From Synechococcus sp. WH 5701 (GTDB lineage: Bacteria > Cyanobacteriota > Cyanobacteriia > PCC-6307 > Cyanobiaceae): a DNA stretch of 64,000 nt. Made by a program: the position numbers and the translations under genes. How positions within the stretch are numbered: the first letter of the stretch is position 1; every line of letters starts with the position of its first letter. The notes under the pieces were generated by a model. The model had not been told where the DNA came from. It was given only the letters and a program-made list of their open reading frames with translations, and did not search any database. The DNA lies in the NCBI RefSeq assembly GCF_000153045.1, contig NZ_CH724160.1, positions 124,001 through 188,000 of the forward strand, given 5' to 3'. This document shows positions 10,612 to 19,908 of the stretch, in pieces.

Positions 10612-11019
10612 GTGGCCGAGCCGGGTGATGGGGATCTCCAGCCAATTCACCTGCCCGTTCTTCCCCCGCTTGACTCCTCGGTGATCCGCCTGCAGCAGAC
10701 CCGGTTGCATCGTCAGGTGGCTCTGCTGGGGGAGCGCCTGCGCCACTGGGCGGAGAATCCCTGGCGACGGCTCTCGCTGGTGCTGATCACCGGATTTGGG
10801 GCCTTCTTCTTCGGCGGCGCGGTGGGGATGCTCACCGGAGCCCTGAACTACCTCGATCCCCTGGCGGCCCTGGTTTGCGTGGTGCCGATCGAACTCTCGA
10901 TCCGCTGCCGCCGCTGGCTGATGCAGCGCCCCCAGGATCGACTCAGCCTTCAGCTGGTGGACGCGGGACGCATCGGCCTTCTCTACGGACTGCTGCAGGA
11001 GGGCTTCAAGCTTCTCTGA
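10612..11019 (+). CDS. ycf20: Ycf20 / DUF565 family membrane protein
   Basis: A 135-aa protein (112 aa if GTG at 10681 is used) with the family pattern [26 protein letters not shown] followed by a second hydrophobic segment; quoted in part, the signature NPWRRLSL and two transmembrane helices at about residues 55-75 and 83-100 are diagnostic of Ycf20/DUF565. In algae Ycf20-like proteins influence thermal dissipation of light energy; the cyanobacterial role is not settled. Both candidate starts are GTG and neither has a good ribosome-binding site; homologues begin near the second. It ends by overlapping the convergent pyrB by 14 bases. Confidence 0.78.
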   Translation: MAEPGDGDLQPIHLPVLPPLDSSVIRLQQTRLHRQVALLGERLRHWAENPWRRLSLVLITGFGAFFFGGAVGMLTGALNYLDPLAALVCVVPIELSIRCRRWLMQRPQDRLSLQLVDAGRIGLLYGLLQEGFKLL

Positions 11020-12049
11020 GCTCGTCGCCGCGGGCGGCCAGCAGATAGAGCAGAGCCATGCGCATCGGGATGCCGTTTCGCACCTGCTCCGCCACCAGGC
11101 AGCGCTGAGTGTCATCCAGCAGATCACCGCTCATCTCCACGCCCCGGTTCACCGGGCCCGGATGCAACACCGGCACTGAGGGGCCGCAGAGCTGCAGGCG
11201 GGCCTGGCTGAGGCCGAAGCGGCGGTGGTAACTCTCCAGGCTGGTGAGCAGGTGCTGGTGCATCCGCTCCCGCTGCAACCGCAGGGTCATCACGGCATCG
11301 GCACCTGGCAGGGCCCGCTCCAGCTGGCGCTCGATCCGGATCGAGCCGCGGCTTGCCACGGGATCCATGGTCTGGCCTGGCGGCGGGGCCGCCACGAACT
11401 CGGCGAAGGCCTCGGGCAGCAGCGTGGGCGGGGCGCAGAGCACCACATGGGCGCCGCAGGCGGTGAGCGCCCAGAGGTTGGAGCGCGCCACCCGCGAATG
11501 GAGCACATCGCCCACGATCACGATCGTTCGGCCGTTGAGCGCCGCCGGTGTCGGTTGCTCCGGCGCGAAGTGACGGGCGAGGGTGAACAGATCGAGCAGC
11601 CCCTGGCTCGGGTGGCTGTGCAGTCCATCACCCCCGTTCAGCACCGCCACCGGTCGGCCACCGCCCCTTTGCTCCCGGTCGAGGTCACGGGCCAGCGCCG
11701 CCGGCACTCCGGCGCAGCGATGACGCACCACCAGCACATCGGCGCCCATGGCCACGTAGGTGAGGGCGGTGTCGAGCAGGCTCTCCCCCTTGCTCAGGGA
11801 GCTGGAGGAGGGAGAGAAGCTCTGGACATCGGCCGAGAGGCGACGGGCCGCCAGCTCGAAGCTGCTGCGGGTGCGGGTGCTGGGCTCAAAGAACAGGCTC
11901 GTGACCTGCCGGCCCTGCAGGGCGGGCAGCTTGCGGGAGCCGCTCACGGGCATCACCCGGAAGCGCTGAGCCAGCTCAAGCACGGTGGCGAAATCCTCGA
12001 GGCTGAAGGCCGCCAGATCAATCAGGTGCCGGTGGGACCAGCCGCTCAC
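11006..12049 (-). CDS. pyrB: Aspartate carbamoyltransferase catalytic subunit
   Basis: It joins carbamoyl phosphate and aspartate in the committed step of pyrimidine synthesis. The 347-aa protein carries the carbamoyl-phosphate motif [19 protein letters not shown], the HPSQGLLDL loop, and the aspartate-binding C-terminal motif [12 protein letters not shown]. The start is GTG at 12049, overlapping the upstream mpg stop by four bases (GTGA), which points to translational coupling. A longer in-frame opening to 12295 only reads the antisense-like low-complexity part of mpg and is rejected. No PyrI or PyrX partner is adjacent. Confidence 0.95.
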   Translation of the reverse strand: MSGWSHRHLIDLAAFSLEDFATVLELAQRFRVMPVSGSRKLPALQGRQVTSLFFEPSTRTRSSFELAARRLSADVQSFSPSSSSLSKGESLLDTALTYVAMGADVLVVRHRCAGVPAALARDLDREQRGGGRPVAVLNGGDGLHSHPSQGLLDLFTLARHFAPEQPTPAALNGRTIVIVGDVLHSRVARSNLWALTACGAHVVLCAPPTLLPEAFAEFVAAPPPGQTMDPVASRGSIRIERQLERALPGADAVMTLRLQRERMHQHLLTSLESYHRRFGLSQARLQLCGPSVPVLHPGPVNRGVEMSGDLLDDTQRCLVAEQVRNGIPMRMALLYLLAARGDELREA

Positions 12050-12768
12050 GGCGCTGCTCCCGTCTGGGGGGTCGCTGGCAGCAGGGCTGCTGGCTCCAGG
12101 GCCAGGGATCGCGCCGGGGTGCGATCTCCCCTCGCCCGGCGGCTGACGCTGCGGCTGGCCTTCAGGTACCAGCGCCAGGGCAGCTCCACCCCCCGGGTGA
12201 TGCCGATGCGGGTGGTGGTGACCAGCGGGTCCTGACCCTGCAGCTCCTGCTGTTGCCACCAGGCCAGCAGGGCGTGGGGCCGCGGCGCCAGCCACACTCC
12301 GCCAGCGGAATCCACCGGCTGGCCGTCGTGGCGGCGATCCAGGCCGAAGCGGCGGGCCAGCAGGGCGGGGCCAGCGGCGGTGCGTTCGGACTCACCCGCC
12401 AGGGCCACGGCCCTCAGCAGAACACCGTTGGCCCAGCCCTCACGGTCGGTGACCACATTCACGCAGTGATGGATGCCATGACTGACGTAAACGTAGAAGC
12501 GCCCCGGCGGGCCGAACAGCGTTTCGTTGGAGGGAGAGCGGCGCCGGTGGCCATGGCAGGCGGGCTCGCTCTGGCAGTAGGCCTCGGTTTCCACCACCAG
12601 GCCCCGGAGGCAGCGCCCATCCTCGAAGCGGCGCAGCAACTGGCAGCCCACCAGGTCCGGACCCACCAGATGGGCGCCCCGCGCGAAGAAGGCTGGCGTC
12701 AGGAGATCGAGACCCCCAGCGCCAACGACGGCAGCGGCTGCGGAAGCGGCCAGACTGGGGCTTGTCAC
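12046..12768 (-). CDS. mpg: 3-methyladenine DNA glycosylase (AAG/MPG family)
   Basis: This base-excision repair enzyme removes alkylated purines such as 3-methyladenine and hypoxanthine. Family features include [20 protein letters not shown] near the start, the catalytic-Glu motif [31 protein letters not shown] (the Tyr that inserts into DNA) and [15 protein letters not shown] at 12768 gives about 240 aa and leaves 43 bases to the divergent short gene at 12812; an ATG at 12846 would overlap that gene. pyrB follows with a 4-base overlap. Confidence 0.9.
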   Translation of the reverse strand: MTSPSLAASAAAAVVGAGGLDLLTPAFFARGAHLVGPDLVGCQLLRRFEDGRCLRGLVVETEAYCQSEPACHGHRRRSPSNETLFGPPGRFYVYVSHGIHHCVNVVTDREGWANGVLLRAVALAGESERTAAGPALLARRFGLDRRHDGQPVDSAGGVWLAPRPHALLAWWQQQELQGQDPLVTTTRIGITRGVELPWRWYLKASRSVSRRARGDRTPARSLALEPAALLPATPQTGAAP

Positions 12769-12811
12769 CCTTTCATGGGGTTGGCCCCTGCCCGTCTGTC
12801 GCGTCTGTTTC

Positions 12812-12955
12812 GTGTCCAACGCTCTCTCCAGCTTCAATCTCGGCACCGTGCTGCTGGCCGGCAGCGGTCTGTTCTGCCTGGCGACCCTCTACTTCGGCAC
12901 CCGGGGCGGTTACTACGACAGCGACGACTACGACGGCAACGGCACCGCCCACTGA
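12812..12955 (+). CDS. 47-aa single-span membrane protein
   Basis: A short open frame begins with GTG and encodes [20 protein letters not shown], a hydrophobic helix ending FCLATLYFG, then a tyrosine- and aspartate-rich hydrophilic tail ([16 protein letters not shown]). The layout, one membrane helix with a short acidic tail, is like accessory photosystem or thylakoid small proteins, and I recall similar uncharacterised proteins in marine Synechococcus and Prochlorococcus. It is divergent from mpg and convergent with the gene at 12983. No function can be assigned. Confidence 0.65.
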   Translation: MSNALSSFNLGTVLLAGSGLFCLATLYFGTRGGYYDSDDYDGNGTAH

Positions 12956-12982
12956 ACTCCAGGCGCCTGATCGCCGCCGGGC

Positions 12983-13282
12983 TCAGCCCTGGCGGCGCAG
13001 CTGCTCCGATTCGGGGCAGTCTTCGGCGGTGCCAAGATCCTCGGCCCTGGCCGTGCGGCTGAAGAAGGCCAGGCGGGTGCTCACCGCTCCGATCGAATCG
13101 AGGCGAACGCTCTCTTCCCAGGTGTGCAGTTCGTCATCGTCCTCCTCGTCGTAGCGCAGGGTGACCAGATCGCCAGCGATCTCCACCACCAGAGCCTGCT
13201 CGATCCAGCGCTGCTGATCGCGCAGGAACACCCAGACCGGTCGCTTCTCGCTGCAGAACTGATCCAGCTTGCGGTGCAGCAT
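12983..13282 (-). CDS. Conserved cyanobacterial protein (DUF6679-like)
   Basis: A 99-aa soluble protein with the pattern MLHRKLDQFCSEKRPVWVF and LRDQQRWIEQA, then DLVTLRYDEEDDDELHTWEE and VRLDSIGAVSTRLA. This matches a family conserved through cyanobacteria that I associate with DUF6679; the number is from memory. The Met at 13282 aligns with the family start, so the long upstream in-frame opening (to 13681) is antisense to the creatininase gene and is not coding. Function unknown; the mix of beta strands and acidic loop suggests a small SH3-like fold. Confidence 0.78.
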   Translation of the reverse strand: MLHRKLDQFCSEKRPVWVFLRDQQRWIEQALVVEIAGDLVTLRYDEEDDDELHTWEESVRLDSIGAVSTRLAFFSRTARAEDLGTAEDCPESEQLRRQG

Positions 13283-13393
13283 CCTGAGTTCCGGCTCCAG
13301 CGGGCCGAGAGCGGATCGGGGCCCGGATGCCGTCAATCCTAGGGATACTTCAGGGGTTCCCTCGTTTCGGCCCCCGCCGCCGAGCTGTCCCCG

Positions 13394-14212
13394 GTGACGA
13401 TCTCCTCGCCCCAGACCGCCGCGCCGGCCGGCAGCCCGCTCCCAGGCCCTGCCGCCAGCGTCGAGGCGATCCGGCTGCAGCTGCGCAGCTGGCCCGAGGT
13501 GGAGGAGTATCTCCGGGGCTGCAAGGGGGTGATCGTGCCCCTGGGTTCCACCGAGCAGCATGGCCCCACCGGCGCCATCGGCACCGATGCCCTCACCGCC
13601 GAAGCGGTGGCCCTGGAAGTGGGGCGACGCACCGGTGTGCTGGTCACGCCCGTCCAGGCCTTCGGCATGGCCGAACACCACCTGGGCTTCGCGGGCACGA
13701 TCAGTCTCCAGCCCTCAACGCTCCTGGCCGTGATCCATGACGTGGTGCTCTCCCTGGCCCGCCATGGCTTCGAGCGGATCTTCGTGATCAACGGCCATGG
13801 CGGCAACATCGCCACCACCCGGGCCGCCTTTGCCGAGGCCTATGCCACTGCCGCCAGCCGGGGGCTGGCGGGGGCTCCCGGGCTGCGCTGCCAACTGGCC
13901 AACTGGTTCATGGCCGGGCCGGTGATGCGGGAGGCGCGTGAGCGCTACGGCAAGCGGGAGGGGCACCACGCCACTCCCAGCGAAATCGCCCTCACCCTGC
14001 ACCTGGAGCCGAGCCTGGTGGCCAAGCAACGGCCCCTGCCGGAGCCGGCTCCCGCCGGGCCGATCCACGGGCCCGAGGATTTCCGCCGGCGCCACCCCGA
14101 CGGACGCATGGGCTCCGACCCCTTCCTCGCCAGCGCCGACGACGGCCAGCGCTTCCTCGAGCTGGCCGCCGAGGCCCTCAGCCAGGATCTGGAAACCTTT
14201 CTGAGCGAGTGA
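13394..14212 (+). CDS. Creatininase-family amidohydrolase
   Basis: A 272-aa member of the creatininase/MftE metal-dependent hydrolase family. Motifs: [20 protein letters not shown] (metal ligands Glu, His, Asp), [14 protein letters not shown], and the glycine-rich [12 protein letters not shown] near the second metal site, then [11 protein letters not shown] carrying further ligands. Family members act on small cyclic amides or on peptides such as mycofactocin precursor; the substrate in cyanobacteria is unknown. Start is GTG at 13394. It precedes gatC by 58 bases on the same strand. Confidence 0.88.
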   Translation: MTISSPQTAAPAGSPLPGPAASVEAIRLQLRSWPEVEEYLRGCKGVIVPLGSTEQHGPTGAIGTDALTAEAVALEVGRRTGVLVTPVQAFGMAEHHLGFAGTISLQPSTLLAVIHDVVLSLARHGFERIFVINGHGGNIATTRAAFAEAYATAASRGLAGAPGLRCQLANWFMAGPVMREARERYGKREGHHATPSEIALTLHLEPSLVAKQRPLPEPAPAGPIHGPEDFRRRHPDGRMGSDPFLASADDGQRFLELAAEALSQDLETFLSE

Positions 14213-14270
14213 GCCGGAAGCGCCCGGGCTGCTCCAGCTAGGTTCAGCCCAGACAAGCACCACCGCAACG

Positions 14271-14564
14271 ATGGGCAAGATTTCCTCCGACGACGTGCGC
14301 AAGGTGGCCAAGCTGGCTCGCCTGGACCTCCCCGAGGCCAAGATCGCCACCTATACCGGCCAGCTGGAGCGGATCCTCGAGTACGTGGCGCACCTGGAGC
14401 AGGTGGACACCGAGGGGGTTCCTCCCACCACCAGGGCTGTGGAGGTGGTCAATGTGACCCGCAACGACGATGTGGTGGCGACACCCGTGCGTGAAGAGTT
14501 GCTGGAACTCGCCCCCCAGCGTGAGGGCGACTTCTTCCGGGTTCCCCAGATCCTGGCCAGCTGA
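14271..14564 (+). CDS. gatC: Aspartyl/glutamyl-tRNA amidotransferase subunit C
   Basis: The 97-aa small subunit of the GatCAB complex, which converts Glu-tRNA(Gln) to Gln-tRNA(Gln) in organisms lacking glutaminyl-tRNA synthetase. It shows the family opening [20 protein letters not shown] and the middle [20 protein letters not shown], then [17 protein letters not shown]. GatA and GatB are not in the window. The gene is convergent with crtR; about 20 bases separate the two stops. Confidence 0.95.
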   Translation: MGKISSDDVRKVAKLARLDLPEAKIATYTGQLERILEYVAHLEQVDTEGVPPTTRAVEVVNVTRNDDVVATPVREELLELAPQREGDFFRVPQILAS

Positions 14565-14583
14565 GCCCCTGGGGCTGATCCCC

Positions 14584-15624
14584 TCAGCCGGCGGAAGAGC
14601 GCGGCACCGGTGAGACGGCCGTGCGGTGCAGCAGCGAGATCAGGTGGCGGCGGGAGCGAGCCGTGGGCATCAGCGCGGCGATTGGACGCAGGCGGCTGCG
14701 TCGGCGCTTATGGCTGCGGATGCCCAGGAAGATGTCGTAGAGGAAATTGATGCCGTCGTGGGGAGTTTCGAACAAACCGAGCCGCTGGGGAGATCCCTTG
14801 GCATCGAGCAGTGGCTTGGTCGCCCGGTAGGCCGGTTGATACTCAAACCAGGGAATGGACGGCCAGAGGTGATGGATCAGGTGGTAGTTCTGACCCATGA
14901 TCAACCAATTCATCAGCCGGCTGGGGTAGACCCTGGCGTTGTGCCAGCGGTTGCGCGACTTGAAGGGGCGGTGGGGGAGGTAATCGAAGAACAGCCCCAG
15001 CGTGACACCCACCATCAGAGCCGGGGCGAACCAGCAGTTGAAGATGAACGACTCAAAGCCGAATTTGAAGGCGGCCAGAACAATCGAAATGAAGATGGCG
15101 CGAGCCAGGCCCCATTCCAGCAACTCCCACTTGCGCCAGAGTCGGTGGCGGAAGAAAAAGACTTCGTGATAGAAAAACCGCGGTGCGATCAGCCAGAGCG
15201 GCCCGAACGTCGAGACGATGTGGTCGGGATCGCGCTTCGGATCATTGACATGGGCGTGATGCTGCAGATGGACCCTGGTGAACACCGGGAAGCTGAAGCC
15301 CAGCAGCAGCGCAGCCCCATGGCCCATCACCGCGTTCCAGAAGCGGCTGGGGTGGGCCGCGTTGTGACAGGCGTCGTGAATCACCGTGCCCTCCAGGTGC
15401 AGGGCCAGGAATCCGAGAGGCAACAGCAGCTGTAACGGCCACTGGGGCACGAACCAGCCCCAGATCGTCAGCGCCGCCAGGCCGTAGCCCCCGAGGAACA
15501 GCGCCACGGTGGGGTTCCAGGCCGATGGCGGATCGAGGAATTCCTTCGGCACCGACCGGAGCGTGGTGCCTGAGGGCAAAGCATCGAGGGCAGGTTCGGG
15601 CGACAGGGCCAACACTTGGGTCAT
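14584..15624 (-). CDS. crtR: Beta-carotene hydroxylase CrtR (fatty-acid-desaturase-like)
   Basis: This membrane di-iron enzyme hydroxylates beta-carotene rings to make zeaxanthin, the main photoprotective carotenoid of picocyanobacteria. The 346-aa protein shows the three histidine boxes: HDACHNAAH (about residue 84), HLQHHAHVNDP, and NYHLIHHLWPSIPW, between four hydrophobic segments. The C-terminal 40 residues are basic and poorly conserved-looking. It is next to gatC, an order I recall from marine Synechococcus. A plain desaturase is the alternative, but the box spacing favours CrtR. Confidence 0.9.
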   Translation of the reverse strand: MTQVLALSPEPALDALPSGTTLRSVPKEFLDPPSAWNPTVALFLGGYGLAALTIWGWFVPQWPLQLLLPLGFLALHLEGTVIHDACHNAAHPSRFWNAVMGHGAALLLGFSFPVFTRVHLQHHAHVNDPKRDPDHIVSTFGPLWLIAPRFFYHEVFFFRHRLWRKWELLEWGLARAIFISIVLAAFKFGFESFIFNCWFAPALMVGVTLGLFFDYLPHRPFKSRNRWHNARVYPSRLMNWLIMGQNYHLIHHLWPSIPWFEYQPAYRATKPLLDAKGSPQRLGLFETPHDGINFLYDIFLGIRSHKRRRSRLRPIAALMPTARSRRHLISLLHRTAVSPVPRSSAG

Positions 15625-15684
15625 CGCCGCAGACCACCCCTCGACAAACGGGCTCCCACCTTACGGGCACCAGCCTGGCGGCGG

Positions 15685-16938
15685 CTAGGCCACCACCCGC
15701 CGTTCATGGGCTGGGGCCGGCAGCTTCAGGCTGCTCAACCAAGACAAACCCGCCAGCAGGGCCGAGCACCACAGGCAGGCCTGCATCCCCCCCACCAGGA
15801 ACACCCCACCTGAGAGGAGCGTTCCGAGCAGGCGCCCGCCGGCGTTGGCCATGTAATAGAAGCCCACGTTGAGGCTCACCGAGTCGGCATCGGTGTAGGC
15901 CAGCACCATGTAGCTGTGGATCGAAGAGTTCATCGCAAACACCGCGCCGAAGGCCGCCAACCCCACCACGATCGCCACCCCCGGGCTGGCCACTTCGCGC
16001 CAGAGCGCCACCGCGATCAACGCCGGAATGGCCGAGAGCAGGCCACTCCAGAACTGCACCGCCGAGGGGCCAGGCGGGCCGCCGCTGCCCCAGGCGCGCC
16101 GCAGGTCGGGTGCCGAGGCCTGAACGATCCCGTAGCCGATCACCCACAGGCCCATGAATCCCCCCACCTCCCAGAACTTCCAGCCCAGGGCGGCCTCGAG
16201 GAACACCGGCAGGGCCACCACGAACCACACGTCGCGGGCGCCGAACAGGAAGAAGCGGGCCAGCGAGAGGATGTTGATGCCAGCGCTCTTGGCGAACAGG
16301 GTCGAGAAGGCCGGCTTCTGCTTCATCTTGCCGATCTCGCCGGGCAGCACCAGGGTGCCGAGCAAGGCCAGGAACAGCCCAGCGGCCATCGCCGCCACCG
16401 CGGTGGCGAAGCCCAGGGTGGTGAGCAGCACGCCGCCGAGAAAGAAGCCCACCCCCTTGAGGGCGTTCTTGGAGCCGGTCAGCAGGGCCACCCAGCGGAA
16501 CAGGAGCTGTTCCCCCTCGCCGGGGTCTCCCGGAGTTTCGGGCACCACCGTCTTGATGGCGCTCTTGGCGCTCATCTTGTTGAGGTCCTTGGCGATGCCG
16601 CTGATCGCCTGGGCCGCCATCACGTAGAGCAGCGAGAACAGCCTTGGCCAGCTGTCTGAGACCGGCACCAGCATCAGCAGGGCCACGATCTGCAGCACCA
16701 GACCGGCCCAGAGCGTGAGCCGCAGGCCGAAGCGGGCCCCGAGCCAGCCGCCATAGAGGTTGGTGACGATGCCGAAGGCTTCGTAGAACAGAAACAGGAC
16801 GGCGATCTCCAGGGTGGTGTAGCCGAGCTGGTGGAAATGGAACACCACCAGCATGCGCAGGGCGCCATCGGTCAGGGTGAAGGCCCAGTAGGAGGCGGTC
16901 ACGACCGCGTACTGCTGCAGCGCCGTGAGCTGCTTCAT
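15685..16938 (-). CDS. arsJ: Organoarsenical efflux MFS permease ArsJ
   Basis: A 417-aa major-facilitator protein with about 12 membrane helices. ArsJ exports 1-arseno-3-phosphoglycerate, which then breaks down to arsenate outside the cell. Assignment rests on family-like stretches ([30 protein letters not shown]) and above all on the partner: its ATG overlaps the upstream gapdh stop by four bases, the arrangement described for the GAPDH-ArsJ arsenate-resistance pair. The large loop after helix 6 is rich in Gly and Pro. Regulation probably comes from the ArsR-type operator upstream of gapdh. Confidence 0.9.
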   Translation of the reverse strand: MKQLTALQQYAVVTASYWAFTLTDGALRMLVVFHFHQLGYTTLEIAVLFLFYEAFGIVTNLYGGWLGARFGLRLTLWAGLVLQIVALLMLVPVSDSWPRLFSLLYVMAAQAISGIAKDLNKMSAKSAIKTVVPETPGDPGEGEQLLFRWVALLTGSKNALKGVGFFLGGVLLTTLGFATAVAAMAAGLFLALLGTLVLPGEIGKMKQKPAFSTLFAKSAGINILSLARFFLFGARDVWFVVALPVFLEAALGWKFWEVGGFMGLWVIGYGIVQASAPDLRRAWGSGGPPGPSAVQFWSGLLSAIPALIAVALWREVASPGVAIVVGLAAFGAVFAMNSSIHSYMVLAYTDADSVSLNVGFYYMANAGGRLLGTLLSGGVFLVGGMQACLWCSALLAGLSWLSSLKLPAPAHERRVVA

Positions 16939-17954
16939 GGGATAGCCGCCACATGGCAGGCCAGATCCGCCATCCGGCAGCTGTAGCCCCATTCGTTGTC
17001 ATACCAGGCGTACACCTTCAGCTGGGTGCCGCCGGTCACCAGGGTGGAGAGTCCATCGACGATGGCGCTGCGGGAGTCGTTGACGTAGTCGATCGACACC
17101 AGCGGCCGGGTTTCGTAGCCGAGGATTCCCTGCAACGGCCCATCGGCGGCAACCGCGAAGGCAGCGTTCACCTGCTCGGCGCTCACCTCCTGGTTGAGCT
17201 CGAACACCGCATCGGTGAGCGAGCCATGCAGCAGCGGCACCCGCACGGCATGGCCGTTGAGCTTGCCCTGCAGTTCAGGGAAGATCAGGCCGATCGCCCG
17301 CGCCGATCCGGTGCTGGTAGGGATCAGCGACTGCAGGCAGGAGCGGGCCCGGCGCAGATCGCTTTTGAAGCCATCCACCACCACCTGGGTGTTGGTCACA
17401 TCGTGGAGGGTGGTGATCGAGCCGTGGCGGATACCGAAGGCCTCGTGCACCACCTGCACCACCGGTGCCAGGCAGTTGGTGGTGCAGGAGGCGGCGGTGA
17501 GCAGCCGGTGACGGCTGGGGTCGTAGCGCTGGTGATTGATGCCGAACACCACGTTCAGCGCCTCCTCGCCGGCGACCACCCCCTTCACTGGGCAGGCCAC
17601 GATCACCCGCTGCAGGCCCAGATCGCTGAAGTAGGGCTCGAGAGTTTCGGGTGTTTTGAACCTGCCGCTGCATTCGAGCACCAGGTCGACGCCGGCGGCG
17701 GCCCAGGGCACGGCGGTGGGATCGGCGTGCTGGCTGTAGCCCACGGGCTGATCCCCAACCAGGAAGCCCGATCCGCCCGCTTGCACGGCCTCGGGCCAGC
17801 GGCCATGAACCGAGTCGAACTCGAGCAGGTGAGCAGCGGCTGCGGCATCACCCGCCGGGTCGTTGACATGCACCAGTGCGATCCCGGGGCGACCCCAGAG
17901 AGCGCGGAACACCAGGCGACCGATGCGGCCGAAGCCATTGATGCCGATCTTCAT
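16935..17954 (-). CDS. gapdh: ArsJ-associated glyceraldehyde-3-phosphate dehydrogenase
   Basis: A 339-aa GAPDH with the Rossmann start [19 protein letters not shown], the catalytic Cys in [12 protein letters not shown], and the C-terminal [14 protein letters not shown]. In arsenic loci this paralogue uses arsenate in place of phosphate and forms 1-arseno-3-phosphoglycerate for export by ArsJ. The start at 17954 is fixed by the Rossmann motif; the upstream in-frame codons would run into the operator. Being coupled to arsJ, it is probably not the glycolytic or Calvin-cycle enzyme, although that activity cannot be excluded. Confidence 0.93.
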   Translation of the reverse strand: MKIGINGFGRIGRLVFRALWGRPGIALVHVNDPAGDAAAAAHLLEFDSVHGRWPEAVQAGGSGFLVGDQPVGYSQHADPTAVPWAAAGVDLVLECSGRFKTPETLEPYFSDLGLQRVIVACPVKGVVAGEEALNVVFGINHQRYDPSRHRLLTAASCTTNCLAPVVQVVHEAFGIRHGSITTLHDVTNTQVVVDGFKSDLRRARSCLQSLIPTSTGSARAIGLIFPELQGKLNGHAVRVPLLHGSLTDAVFELNQEVSAEQVNAAFAVAADGPLQGILGYETRPLVSIDYVNDSRSAIVDGLSTLVTGGTQLKVYAWYDNEWGYSCRMADLACHVAAIP

Positions 17955-17983
17955 CCGGAAGGCACGCGGTGCGCCGACCATAG

Positions 17984-17999
17984 ATCAACTAAACTTGAT
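17984..17999. promoter_or_regulatory. Candidate ArsR operator, divergent gapdh/permease region
   Basis: An inverted repeat ATCAA - CTAAAC - TTGAT lies 30 bases before the gapdh ATG and about 87 bases before the permease GTG. The 11-mer ATCAACTAAAC recurs exactly before arsR (19545-19555), which supports a shared ArsR site controlling both directions. Confidence 0.65.
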
Positions 18000-18085
18000 T
18001 CAAGACGTGTCGCCGATCACATGGCCGATCCAGGCGCTGGTGCCAGAGATCTTCTGCAGGCAAGCAGGTCCGCCTCCCCCAGCGC

Positions 18086-19147
18086 GTGAGCGGCCTCACT
18101 CCGGCGATCCAGTGGCTGCGCACCAGCCGACCCGGCCATATCGCCCTGCTGGCCGGACTGGTCGCCGCCTGGCTGGTGCTCTACCGGATCAACGAATCCC
18201 TCTGGGAAGTTGTGCTGTTCGGCTGGCTGGGCCTGCTGCCGGAGCAGCGGCTGAGCGAAACCCTGCACTTCTTCTTCTACGACACGATCAAGATCGCCCT
18301 GCTGCTCAGCGGCATCATCTTCCTGGTCACCGTGCTGCGCTCTTATCTGAGCGTGGAACGCACCCGGGCCCTGCTGGCTGGGCGCCGCGAGGGGATCGGC
18401 AATGTTCTGGCGGGCCTGCTCGGGGTAGTGACTCCGTTCTGCTCCTGCAGTGCGGTGCCGGCCTTCATCGGCTTCCTGGCCGCGGGCATCCCGCTGGGGG
18501 TCACGATGAGTTTCCTGATCGCCAGCCCGATGGTGAATGAGGTGGCGATCGGCCTGTTGTTCAGTCTGTTCGGTTGGAGGATCACGCTGATCTACATCAG
18601 CTCCGGCCTGCTGATCGCGATCCTGGCGGGATGGCTGCTCGGCCGTCTGCGGCTCGAGCGCTGGGTCGAATCCTTTGTCTACGAGACCAAGCTGCATGGC
18701 CAGGCCGTGGATTTCTCGCAAGGTCTGTCCTTTGAGCAGCGGCTGCAGATGGGCGCCGAAGAAGTGCTCTCCATCCTGCGTCAGATCTGGCTCTATCTGC
18801 TGGTCGGCATCGGGGTGGGGGCGTTGATTCACGGCTGGGTGCCCACCAACTTCTTCGCCAGCTATGCCGGTCCGAGCAATCCCTTCGGAGTTCTGGTGGC
18901 CGTGGGGCTCGGGATACCGCTCTATTCGAATGCGGCGGGTGTGATGCCGATGGTGCAGGCGCTCCACGAGAAGGGACTGCCGATGGGCACCGTTCTCGCC
19001 TTCATGATGAGTGTGGTGGCCCTGTCGGTGCCGGAGCTGATCCTGCTGCGCCGGGTGCTCAAGCCACCCTTGCTGGCCGTCTTCTTCTCGGTCACCGGCC
19101 TCGGCATCGTGCTGATCGGCTACTTCTTCAATGCCCTCCTGTCCTGA
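18086..19147 (+). CDS. ArsP/DUF318-type permease
   Basis: A 353-aa integral membrane protein of the permease family PF03773 (ArsP_1), with two blocks of four helices separated by a soluble loop. The family motif TPFCSCSAVPAF (about residues 113-124) places a Cys-Ser-Cys in the membrane core, followed by PLGVTMSFLIASPMVNEVA; the second half repeats the motif as GIPLYSNAAGVMPMV. Some members export trivalent organic or inorganic arsenicals. It is divergent from gapdh-arsJ, shares the operator region and is followed after 18 bases by a CxxC thioredoxin-like gene, a frequent pairing. Start is GTG. Substrate is inferred from context. Confidence 0.85.
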   Translation: MSGLTPAIQWLRTSRPGHIALLAGLVAAWLVLYRINESLWEVVLFGWLGLLPEQRLSETLHFFFYDTIKIALLLSGIIFLVTVLRSYLSVERTRALLAGRREGIGNVLAGLLGVVTPFCSCSAVPAFIGFLAAGIPLGVTMSFLIASPMVNEVAIGLLFSLFGWRITLIYISSGLLIAILAGWLLGRLRLERWVESFVYETKLHGQAVDFSQGLSFEQRLQMGAEEVLSILRQIWLYLLVGIGVGALIHGWVPTNFFASYAGPSNPFGVLVAVGLGIPLYSNAAGVMPMVQALHEKGLPMGTVLAFMMSVVALSVPELILLRRVLKPPLLAVFFSVTGLGIVLIGYFFNALLS

Positions 19148-19165
19148 TCCTTTTCCCTTCCCACC

Positions 19166-19411
19166 ATGGACATCAAGATTCTCGGCAGTGGCTGCAGGAA
19201 ATGCATCACCCTGGAAGATCACGCCCGCAAGGGAGCTGCTGAGCTGGGCCTCCAGCCGAGCATCGAAACGATTCACGATCCTGTGGCCATTGCCGGCTAT
19301 GGGGTGATGCGCACACCGGCGTTGGTGATCGATGAACGGGTCGTCGTGGCGGGACGGGTGCCCGCTGCCGATGAGGTCCGATCCCTGCTCAGTTCAGCAT
19401 CGGCGCCATGA
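19166..19411 (+). CDS. Small thioredoxin-fold protein with CxxC
   Basis: An 81-aa protein of the redox-active-disulfide (thioredoxin_3) type: MDIKILGSGCRKC starts the fold with the active pair Cys10 and Cys13, and the cis-Pro loop VMRTPALVIDERVV follows. It is much shorter than thioredoxin and cytosolic. Such proteins commonly sit beside PF03773 permeases, as here (18-base gap), and may keep the permease or a bound metalloid reduced. Its role in arsenic handling is an inference from position. Confidence 0.88.
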   Translation: MDIKILGSGCRKCITLEDHARKGAAELGLQPSIETIHDPVAIAGYGVMRTPALVIDERVVVAGRVPAADEVRSLLSSASAP

Positions 19412-19544
19412 CCTGCCTCTGCTGAATCAGCACGATCGATGAGACCAGAGGCCAAAGGCCACCGAGGGTCTAACGATGGGCTGGTGGTTTGAGCGCAAGG
19501 CCGGCCTGACGCCAGGGGGATCGGACAACCCCAGCCGCCCATGA

Positions 19545-19561
19545 ATCAACTAAACATGTTG
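19545..19561. promoter_or_regulatory. Candidate ArsR autoregulatory operator
   Basis: ATCAACTAAAC (19545-19555) is an exact copy of the 11-mer before gapdh; here CAAC and GTTG (19558-19561) form the inverted arms around TAAACAT. It ends about 20 bases before the arsR ATG, where repressor binding would block transcription. Confidence 0.62.
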
Positions 19562-19581
19562 TGTTGGCCAGGATCGATCCG

Positions 19582-19902
19582 ATGGCTGTTGCCAGTGCGC
19601 CCATCCACGCCGACCAGGCCAGGGCCCTGCTCAAAGCCCTCGGCGATCCTGTGCGCCTGCGGGTGATCGAGGCGCTCGGTGGTGGCGAGCGCTGCGTCTG
19701 TGATCTGGTCACCGACCTGGGCCTCGCCCAATCGAAGCTGTCCTTCCATCTCAAGGTGCTCAAGCAGGCGGGGCTGCTCGCCGATCGCCAGGAGGGCCGC
19801 TGGATCTACTACCGCCTGCGCCCCGAAACCCTGGGCGCCCTGCAGGCCTGGCTCACCGATCTGGGTGCCCACTGCGGCGCTCCCGCAAAACCCTGCTCCT
19901 GA
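19582..19902 (+). CDS. arsR: ArsR/SmtB-family transcriptional repressor
   Basis: A 106-aa winged-helix repressor that leaves DNA on binding As(III) or a related metalloid. The recognition region reads ERCVCDLVTDLGLAQSKLSF, with Cys38 and Cys40 of the ArsR metal-site motif CxCDL, followed by HLKVLKQAGLLADRQEG. Two more cysteines (98 and 105) lie in the C-terminal tail HCGAPAKPC and could be additional ligands, as in ArsR variants with C-terminal sites. ATG 19582 is preferred; a GTG at 19561 would place the operator in the coding region. Confidence 0.92.
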   Translation: MAVASAPIHADQARALLKALGDPVRLRVIEALGGGERCVCDLVTDLGLAQSKLSFHLKVLKQAGLLADRQEGRWIYYRLRPETLGALQAWLTDLGAHCGAPAKPCS

Positions 19903-19908
19903 GGAAGC

